Origin: Ampullaceana balthica
Lineage: Eukaryota; Mollusca; Gastropoda; Lymnaeidae
Assembly: GCA_944989445.1 (NCBI GenBank)
Contig: CALYLW010000556.1
Location: 6,731-70,730 of the forward strand
Direction of reading: 5' to 3'
DNA length: 64,000 bases
Part shown: in pieces, positions 56,701-64,000 of the stretch
Position numbering within the stretch: position 1 is the stretch's first letter
Layout: every line of letters starts with the position of its first letter
The notes under the pieces: model-generated
Database searches by the model: none
Told to the model about the DNA's origin: nothing
The model's input: the letters and a program-made list of their open reading frames with translations, nothing else
Made by a program: the position numbers and the translations under genes

Positions 56701-59700
56701 ACTTCCTACAAAATTTGATGTTATGTAGGCCTGTATAGAATTAGAAACTTGATCTGTACTTCCTACAAAATTTGATGTTTTGTAGGCCTGCATAGAATTA
56801 GAAACTTGATCTGTACTTCCTACAAAATTTGATGTTATGTAGGCCTGTATAGAATTAGAAACTTGATTTGTACTTCCTACAAAATTTGATGCTTTGTAGG
56901 CCTGTATAGAATTAGAATCCGAAGACATCAAGCAGTTATTGAATGAGAAACACCACCTTCACCAAGCATACATCAATAACCCCAAGTCCACGGCAAGGAG
57001 AGATGCACTCAACAACATACGCAAGACTGTTCAGAAGAAGCTCCGTCAGATGCAGGACGATTGGCTCGGCAACAAAGCTGACGAGATCCAAGGCTATGCA
57101 GACAGGCGTGACTATAAAAACTTCTACGACGCCTTGAAAGAAGTATATGGCCCCACGCCCTCAGGATCAAGCCCCCTCCTCAGCGCAGACGGTAACACTC
57201 TAATCACAGACAAAGAGAAGATCTTGGAGAGATGGGTCGAACATTTCGATGACGTCCTAAATCGCCCTTCGACAATCAACGACGAAGCCATCAATCGTCT
57301 ACCCCAAGTGCCCACAAACAAAGCACTGGATGACCCACCAACCTTGCTCGAGACCCAGAAAGCAATCTATCTTATCTCCAGTGGCAAAGCACCTGGCTCT
57401 GACGCCATACCAGCTGAGGTCTACAAGGAGGGGGGAACAGCCCTGACTGAAAGGCTCCATGAGCTGTTTCTCTTAATATGGCAGCAAGAGACGATCCCGC
57501 AGGACTTCAAAGATGCCACCATCATACATCTATATAAGCGAAAAGGAAGTAGACAGGCTTGTGACAACCACAGAGGCATATCCCTGCTTTCTATTGCAGG
57601 AAAGATCCTCGCCAGAATCCTGCTCAACCGCCTCACATTGCACCTTGACCAAGGACTCCTGCCTGAAAGTCAGTGTGGATTCCGAAAAGAGCGAGGAACA
57701 ATCGACATGGTGTTCGCTGCCAGGCAGCTGCTGGAGAAATGTCAGGAGCAGAACTCTGATCTGTTCTCCACCTATGTCGACCTGACCAAGGCCTTTGACA
57801 CTGTTGGCAGAGAGGGTCTGTGGAAGATCATGGCCAAGTACGGTTGCCCAAGGAAATTCATCGTCTTGGTGCAACAATTCCATGAAGGCATGCAGGCCAG
57901 AGTCCAGGACAGCGGGGAGTTTTCTGATCCTTTCCCAGTCACAAACGGAGTCAAGCAGGGCTGCGTCCTGGCACCAACACTGTTTAGCCTCATGTTTTCC
58001 GCCATGCTGACAGAGGCCTTCAGAGACGATGATGTTGGTGTCAACCTGAAGTACCGCACAGATGGCAAACTGTTCAACCTTCGGAGGCTCCATGCAAAAA
58101 CCAAGGTTATGACAGACATCATCAGAGACCTGCTGTTCGCTGATGACTGTGCCCTCAACGCTGTCTCAGAAGCCGACATGCAACGCAGTGTAAACCTGTT
58201 CTCCAGTGCCTGCACAAACTTTGGTCTGTCAATCAACACCAAGAAGACTGAGGTCCTCCATCAGCCTGCGCCTGGAAGACCCTACGTAGAGCCCAACATC
58301 ACTGTCAACGGCCAGAGACTCAATACAGTGCACCGGTTCACATACCTAGGCAGCACACTGTCTCAAAATGTCACCATCGATGACGAAGTGAACGTCAGAA
58401 TTGCCAGAGCCAGCTCCACTTTTGGCAGGTTGTACCCTAATGTCTGGAACAGAAGAGGCATTACCATCCAGACCAAGCTGAAAGTGTACAGGGCAGTGGT
58501 GCTCCCCACACTGCTTTATGCTTGTGAAACTTGGACTGTTTATCAGCGCCATGCAAGAAAGCTGAACCAGTTTCATATAACAAGCCTCAGGAAGATTCTC
58601 GGCATAAAGTGGCAGAACAAAATTCCAGACACAGTGGTACTGACCAAGGGCAGGTCTCCCCAGCATCTTCACCCTCCTGATGCAGTCCCAGCTTCGCTGG
58701 GCAGGGCACGTTGTCCGAATGCCAGACGAGAGACTGCCAAAGAGAATCTTCTATGGTGAGCTCCAGTATGGCCAGCGGTCCCACGGTGGGCAAAAGAAAC
58801 GCTTCAAAGACACACTGAAAGCCTCAATGAAAGCGTTTGCCATAAATCCAGACACGTGGGAACGAGCTGCAATGGACCGATCCACCTGGCGCTCTTCCAT
58901 CCACGAAGGTGCCAGGTCATGTGAGGCAAACCGGATTACCGCCGCAGAAAAGAAGAGGCAAGCCCGAAAGGCCCATGCTGTCAACCCTCCAGGAGATGTC
59001 GCACTCGCCCCCTGTCCCTTCTGTTCCCGAACCTTTCGTGCAAGGATCGGCCTAATCAGCCATCTGCGCACGCACAGAAAACCCTCGGATGACTAGAGTG
59101 GTCCTCGTCGTATCGACGGACGAACGAACATAGAATTAGAAACTTGATTTGTACTTCCTACAAAATTTGCTCACGATACAGCTTTTATATTTTTCACAAT
59201 GATAGATTGATAAAGGGACCATCCCAGGGGTCATAACGCAGTTTTTTCCATCCAAAAAGTCTACTGAGAACCTTGTTATGCTAGGGGGTTGAAATGTATT
59301 ATTTTAAAAATATCTAAACTTCATAAATAACAATAAATTTTTCTGTATGATGTTGGCTAAATACTTAGGGATCTATAGACTTCAGTGTACACACACAATA
59401 TTGTGACAGAGAATGTGACACACACATCAGTGTAAACAAACAATATTGTGACAGAGAATGTGACACACACATCAGTGTAAACAAACAATATTGTGACAGA
59501 GAATGTGACACACACATCAGTGTAAACAAACAATATTGTGACAGAGAATGTGACACACACATCAGTGTAAACAAACAATATTGTGACAGAGAATGTGACA
59601 CACACATCAGTGTAAACAAACAATATTGTGACAGAGAATGTGACACACACATCAGTGTAAACGAACAATATTGTGACAGAGAATGTGACACACACATCAG

Positions 59701-62700
59701 TGTAAACAAACAATATTGTGACAGAGTTTGTGACTCAGACTTCAGTGTATACACACACTATTTTGCCAGAGAATGTGACTCAGACTTCAGTGTATACACA
59801 CACTATTTTGCCAGAGAATGTGACTCAGACTTCAGTGTATACACACACTATTTTGCCAGAGAATGTGACTCAGACTTCAGTGTATACACACACTATTTTG
59901 CCAGAGAATGTGACTCAGACTTCAGTGTATACACACACTTTTTTGCCAGAGAATGTGACTCAGACTTCAGTGTATACACTCACTATTTTGCCAGAGAATG
60001 TGACTCAGACTTCAGTGTATACACACACTATTTTGCCAGAGAATGTGACTCAGACTTCAGTGTATACACACACTATTTTGCCAGAGAATGTGACTCAGAC
60101 TTCAGTGTATACACACACTATTTTGCCAGAGAATTTGACTCAGACTTCAGTGTATACACACACTATTTTGCCAGAGAATGTGACTCAGACTTCAGTGTAT
60201 ACACACACTATTTTGCCAGAGAATGTGACTCAGACTTCAGTGTATAAACACACTATTTTGCCAGAGAATGTGACACAGACTTCAGTGTATACACACACTA
60301 TTTTGCCAGAGAATGTGACTCAGACTTCAGTGTATACACACAATATTTTGCCAGAGAATGTGACTCAGACTTCAGTGTATACACACACTATTTTGCCAGA
60401 GAATGTGACACAGACTTCAGTGTATACACACACTATTTTGCCAGAGAATGTGACACAGACTTCAGTGTATACACACAATATTATGCCAGAGAATTTGACA
60501 CAGACTTCAGTGTATACACACAATATTGTGCCAGAGAATGTGACACAGACTTCAGTGTATACACACAATACTGTGCCAGAGAATGTGACAGTGTTTACAC
60601 ACAATATTGTGATAGAGAATGTGACAATCAACTAAAGGTGAACACTCATAGTGTGGGAGGGAGGAGATCATATGAAAATGATAAGTCTGTATGTCATATG
60701 ACAATGACGAGTCTGTATGTCATATGACAATGACGAGTCTGTATGTCATATGACAATGATGAGTCTGTATGTCATTTGACAATGATGAGTCTGTATGTTA
60801 GGTTGACAAGGGGGGATTACTACCAGACAGACACTTGTGAACAAGAGAGGACCACTTCAAGTGAAGGGTGACAACATCCACTCAGGGGGGACCACTCACT
60901 TTAAAGTGTGCAGGGAACACTGCCCCCTCTCCCCCCCCCCAACCAAAGACCCCTTTAAACTGCGCGATGCCACGCAGCAGTTTAGATTACAGCGCAGCAA
61001 ATTTTGTAAAATATTACACACAAAATGGATCCTGTGCAACTTTGCACCGCATATTTTTTTATTTTGCACACGGACTAATGAACCATAGAAGGAACATTTC
61101 CCCCCCCACCCCATCTCAATTCTTTTCCCCAACCCCTCCCCCTGAAATTCGCAAATCTACAATTCCATGAAGGGAGAATGAATATTTTACAGTATGTTCA
61201 GGAAATGCAATCTTTGCAACGTAAACATTTTATAAACTATTTTTTCCTAAGCAATGAAATTTTATGCTTATTTTTTAACACGTTTAATTAAGCCTCTACT
61301 TTTCTTATCTCCCTTTGAGGCGCTGCTAATAACAACAATGGATGTGTCTCAATGAATCCTAGGTCAGTTGACTGGACTACAGGAGTGCATGCTGGGGCTA
61401 TGATGATGATGGACACCTAGGTCAGTTGACTGGACTACAGGAGTGCATGCTGGGGCTATGATGATGATGGACACCTAGGTCAGTTGACTGGACTACAGGA
61501 GTGCATGCTGGGGTTATGATGATGATGGACACCTAGGTCAGTTTACTGGACTACACGAGTGCATGCTGGGGCTATGATGATGATGGACACCTAGGTCAGT
61601 TGACTGGACTACAGGAGTGCATGCTGGGGCTATGATGATGATGGACACTTAGGTCAGTTGACTGGACTACAGGAGTCCATGGTGGGGTTATGATGATGAT
61701 GGACACCTAGGTCAGTTGACTGGACTACAGGAGTGCATGCTGGGGTTATGATGATGATGGACACCTAGGTCAGTTGACTGGACTACAGGAGTGCATGCTG
61801 GGGCTATGATGATGATGTGGGCAACAGATGATGACTGATGTCCATGTTCACACAGTGGTCTTATTCACAAAGTGGTTTTATTCACAAGGTGGTTTTATTC
61901 ACAAGGTGGTTTTATTCACAAGGTGGTTTTATTCACAAGGTGGTTTTATTCACAAGGTGGTTTTATTCACAATGTGGTTTTATTCACAATGTGGTTTTAT
62001 TCACAAGGTGGTTTTATTCACAAGGTGGTTTTATTCACAAGGTGGTTTTATTCACAATGTGGTTTTATTCACAAGGTGGTTTTATTCACAAGGTGGTTTT
62101 ATTCACAAGGTGGTTTTATTCACAAGGTGGTTTTATTCACAATGTGGTTTTATTCACAAGGTGGTTTTATTCACAAGGTGGTTTTATTCACAAGGTGGTT
62201 TTATTCACAATGTGGTTTTATTCACAAGGTGGTTTTATTCACAAGGTGGTTTTATTCACAATGTGGTTTTATTCACAATGTGGTTTTATTCACAAGGTGG
62301 TTTTATTCACAAGGTGGTTTTATTCACAATGTGGTTTTATTCACAAGGTGGTTTTATTCACAAGGTGGTTTTATTCACAAGGTGGTTTTATTCACAAGGT
62401 GGTTTTATTCACAATGTGGTTTTATTCACAAGGTGGTTTTATTCACAAGGTGGTTTTATTCACAAGGTGGTTTTATTCACAAGGTGGTTTTATTCAAAGT
62501 TCTAAACAACTACACTAAACATGTAAGATAAATAAAATAAATGATATAGAAATAATGTAAAATGCTGTGCTGATAACATGTCCAGCAATTATGGCTCTGC
62601 TAAAAGCTCAACAGCCAAAGCTCAAAATCAATATCTCTTTAGGAGTTGATTGACTACATACCATTCTCGGCCACTGGAAGTTTGTCTTGGTCAGTGCTGG

Positions 62701-62761
62701 ACATTCGATGTGCAAAATATTCCTGAAGTTTCTTTGAAAATGTAGGTATTTCCTGACTTAG
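51266..62761 (-). CDS. C2H2 zinc-finger protein with CtBP-type motif, about 839 residues
   Basis: Two exons are visible on the minus strand: 62761-62662 and 53742-51266, joined by an intron of about 8.9 kb. The donor GTATGT and acceptor TCTTTTAATTTCAG keep the frame (phase 1). From the ATG at 62704-62702 the product has 839 residues; the frame is also open upstream of it, so an earlier exon outside the window may carry the true start. In order: atypical C-x2-C finger (45-67), basic stretch RKPRKILRSRERKMK (141-155, likely nuclear localisation), acidic region (220-290), C2H2 finger (337-360), PLDMS (524-528, like the PxDLS motif that recruits CtBP corepressors), alanine run (about 590), Pro/Tyr-rich segment, then five tandem fingers (660-796), the second of C2HC type. 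Known architecture for a sequence-specific DNA-binding repressor. The family member is not identified. Confidence 0.8.
53838..54840. mobile_element. Non-autonomous hAT element in zinc-finger intron (1003 bp)
   Basis: Perfect 8-bp target duplication CTTATCAC (53830-53837 and 54841-54848). The ends are TAGGGCTGTCAA and TTGACAGGCCTA, inverse of each other with one mismatch. Both subterminal regions carry GGGTACCCGGGTT-type sequence. No transposase frame. Confidence 0.85.
54955..55100. repeat. Diverged repeat of about 60 bp, three copies
   Basis: ACGGCTAATACTC..ATGGCATA..TATTATTTGACTACTA units repeat imperfectly. Confidence 0.65.
55245..56917. repeat. 57-bp satellite array (about 29 units)
   Basis: Unit GATGTTATGTAGGCCTGTAT, AGAATTAGAAACTTGATCTG, TACTTCCTACAAAATTT; TCCTAC, TCCAAC and TCCAAT variants occur in patches, as do TTATG, TTTTG and CTATG. 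One further partial unit continues at 59130-59170 on the far side of the LINE. The 443-codon minus-strand frame simply follows the 19-codon period. Confidence 0.96.
56918..59096 (+). pseudogene. LINE reverse transcriptase ORF with one frameshift
   Basis: Encodes the post-endonuclease linker and the whole RT. Visible blocks are SSGKAPGSDAIPAEV, FKDATIIHLYKRKG, DNHRGISLLSIAGKILARIL, QCGFRKERGTIDMVFAARQL, DLTKAFDTV, GVKQGCVLAPTLFSL, the catalytic FADD (about 58135-58146), FTYLGSTLS and KVYRAVVLPTLLYACETW. A single extra G within 58648-58650 shifts the frame. The downstream frame (58680-59096) gives LRWAGHVVRMPDERLPKRIF, a W-E/W-R region, and a terminal C2H2 finger (CPFCSRTF...HLRTH). RT and finger serve target-primed reverse transcription and probably nucleic-acid binding. 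I do not assign the clade. Confidence 0.88.
56918..59129 (+). mobile_element. Young 5'-truncated LINE inserted into the 57-bp satellite
   Basis: Flanked by the 12-bp duplication ATAGAATTAGAA (56906-56917 and 59130-59141). The coding strand is open from the first inserted base, so the 5' endonuclease part was lost by truncation. Only one coding defect is evident. The 3' end is short and finishes in an ACGGACGAACGAAC tail. It lies antisense in the zinc-finger intron. Confidence 0.88.
59142..59380. other. Spacer between satellite remnant and 45-bp arrays
   Basis: Ends the last 57-bp unit at about 59170, then unique AT-rich intron sequence. Confidence 0.4.
59384..59740. repeat. 45-bp satellite, subfamily A (8 copies)
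   Basis: Unit ATATTGTGACAGAGAATGTG, ACACACACATCAGTGTAAAC, AAACA, nearly uniform. Confidence 0.94.
59741..60625. repeat. 45-bp satellite, subfamily B (about 19 copies)
   Basis: Unit CTATTTTGCCAGAGAATGTG, ACTCAGACTTCAGTGTATAC, ACACA. Related to subfamily A at most positions. The right end drifts back towards A-like bases (ATATTGTG, GACACAG). The 305-codon frame follows the period. Confidence 0.94.
60655..60805. repeat. 26-bp repeat, five copies
   Basis: Unit GAGTCTGTATGTCATATGAC plus AATGAC. Confidence 0.9.
60806..61357. other. Intron DNA with C-rich patches
   Basis: C-rich stretches at about 60923-60940 and 61100-61145. No exon supported. Confidence 0.4.
61358..61815. repeat. 58-bp minisatellite, eight copies
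   Basis: Unit CCTAGGTCAGTTGACTGGAC, TACAGGAGTGCATGCTGGGG, CTATGATGATGATGGACA with few differences. Confidence 0.95.
61852..62495. repeat. 17-bp satellite, about 38 copies
   Basis: Unit CACAAGGTGGTTTTATT with CACAATGTGG variants. 17 is not a multiple of three, so all three plus frames stay open and cycle every 51 bases. It ends about 170 bases from the zinc-finger exon. Confidence 0.96.
62662..62761 (-). CDS. Zinc-finger gene, upstream coding exon
   Basis: 100 bases between acceptor TTTTTTTTTCAG (AG at 62763-62762) and donor GTATGT (62661-62656). Reads LSQEIPTFSKKLQEYFAHR, then MSSTDQDKLPVAEN, plus the first base of the codon completed by the next exon. It is open in frame to its 5' edge, so it is either an internal exon or carries the start at 62704. 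Confidence 0.7.
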
Positions 62762-62799
62762 CTGAAAAAAAAATGATGATAAACAATTAAACTTATGAA

Positions 62800-63275
62800 A
62801 GGTGCAGATCCAATGCTCTTGTCTAACAAGTATGTCATCTAGTTTTTAGGTGCAGATCCCCTTCTCTTGTCTGACAAGTATATGAACTAGTTTTTAGGTG
62901 CAGACCCAATGCTCTTGTCTAACAAGTATGTCATCTAGTTTTTAGGTGCAGATCCCCTTCTCTTGTCTGACAAGTATATGAACTAGTATTTAGGTGCAGA
63001 CCCAATGCTCTTGTCTAACAAGTATATGAACTAGTTTTTAGGTGCAGACCCCATTCTCTTGTCTGACAAGTATATGAACTAGTTTTTAGGTGCAGACCCC
63101 ATTCTCTTGTCTGACAAGTATATGAACTAGTTTTTAGGTGCAGACCCCATTCTCTTGTCTGACAAGTATATGAACTAGTTTTTAGGTGCAGACCCCATTC
63201 TCTTGTCTGACAAGTATATGAACTAGTTTTTAGGTGCAGACCCCATTCTCTTGTCTGACAAGTATGTCAACTAGT
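62800..63275. repeat. 48-bp minisatellite, about ten copies
   Basis: Unit GTTTTTAGGTGCAGACCCCA, TTCTCTTGTCTGACAAGTAT, ATGAACTA. The left half alternates two variants (AATGC...TAACAAG and CCTTC...TGACAAG); the right half is uniform. Starts about 40 bases upstream of the zinc-finger exon acceptor. Confidence 0.93.
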
Positions 63276-63640
63276 TTTTATTTTATTTATTTTCTGATCC
63301 AATACCCTACACTGATGATTTTTTTAAAAAAATAACCGAGTCCACAATGGGATGAGCCCCTGATTGACCATTGGTCAGTTCAGTTGGCTTGATGGCTTCT
63401 AAGAAATAACTTTAAGAAATGAGCTGTGTTGTACAACATACAAATGAGGGAAGTGCTGATGTGGGCTCAAAAATAATTAATTAATTGAGCAACAAGATGC
63501 AGTGATTGTGAAAAAAACTGATTTCACAAAATATAAAAGAAAATTAAATGTCTTCTTAATTAGAGGGATTAACTCCCTTGTTTATGATACATATATAACA
63601 AAAAATGCTTTAGTCATTTATTCCATGCTCTAAAGTCTAG
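63276..63640. other. AT-rich DNA
   Basis: No exon or repeat supported. Confidence 0.4.
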
Positions 63641-63642
63641 AC

Positions 63643-64000
63643 CAGTGGTTCCCAAAGTGGTCCCTACGGACCCCAGGGGTCCGCGGAACCTTTCAGGGGG
63701 TTTGTGGAAAATTAAAATTGATTTGAGGGTCCCTGAACAACGTCAGGGGGTCCGCGGAAGGTTTAGTTTAAAAATAATAAAATTATGTTATATTTTTAAT
63801 TATTACGGAAATAAAAATAAAGAACAATGAATACTGTAGTAGCGAATTTTAGATCCTGAGTAAAAAGAAAAAAGTATATTTCTACCTCTGTAGCCAATCA
63901 AAATGCTTGGTTATTTGAATGGTATGTCAATTTTGATGCGTGAGAAAGGCGGAGGCCCTATACTTTATGTAGGTCATAAAAATACAATCTTTTAACGGAA
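63643..64000. mobile_element. hAT-type element, left end, runs off the window
   Basis: Starts CAGTGGTTCCCAAAGTGGTC and continues with GGGGTCCGCGGAA-type sequence repeated twice (about 63677 and 63748), a widespread hAT terminus associated with ZBED5/SCAND3-like transposases. The right end and any target duplication lie outside the window. Confidence 0.65.

Noticed and set aside
55600..56931. 443-codon minus-strand frame with repeated SNFVGSTDQVSNSIQAYIT
   Set aside because: Arises from the 57-bp satellite. The array continues on the far side of the LINE and has no gene context of its own; it is intronic to the zinc-finger gene.

Overview
This is a stretch of an AT-rich, intron-containing animal genome. 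It has GT-AG introns, long intergenic DNA, hAT transposons, Helitrons, LINEs, a tRNA-headed SINE and a very high load of tandem repeats. The mix (linker-histone-like protein with a lysine/arginine-rich tail, LINE with a C-terminal zinc finger, GATAA-tailed LINE/SINE pair, many minisatellites) suggests a mollusc, probably a gastropod. That placement is inference; no marker gene fixes it.

Layout. 1-10 kb: decayed hAT transposases on both strands, a 3.8-kb Helitron-like element with internal repeats, and the last coding exon (8760-8910, minus) of an unidentified gene. 10-17 kb: an immunoglobulin-domain exon (10584-10749, minus), a SINE sitting inside a LINE fragment, a hAT MITE, and two Helitron-like copies in opposite orientation, one of them with its two ends joined. 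17-20 kb: a LINE 3' end carrying a 24-bp minisatellite and a 1.7-kb array of 18-bp units. 20.5-22 kb: a hAT MITE with an internal tandem expansion and a small secreted-protein gene (21199-21573). 22.8-28.5 kb: one 5.6-kb array of 33-bp units. 31.2-37.4 kb: a complete six-exon gene for a 511-residue single-pass membrane protein. 39.6-40.4 kb: an intronless linker-histone-like gene with a histone-type 3' stem-loop. 40.5-51 kb: a hAT MITE, a LINE fragment and more than a dozen separate minisatellites. 51.3-62.8 kb (minus): a C2H2 zinc-finger gene whose roughly 8.9-kb intron holds a 1-kb hAT element, a young LINE inserted into a 57-bp satellite, and several other arrays. The window ends inside another hAT-type element.

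Four host genes are well supported (membrane protein, histone-like protein, zinc-finger protein, secreted protein) and one is partial (Ig exon and/or separate terminal exon). They do not form an obvious pathway and look like independent loci. Summing the arrays by eye, roughly 20 kb (about 30%) is tandem repeat. The most unusual signals are how these arrays relate to mobile elements: the same 24-bp unit amplified at the same point of two copies of one LINE family, a 25-bp unit amplified inside a MITE, trinucleotide arrays inside Helitrons, and a LINE inserted into a satellite. All coordinates and translations were read by eye; no database search was run.
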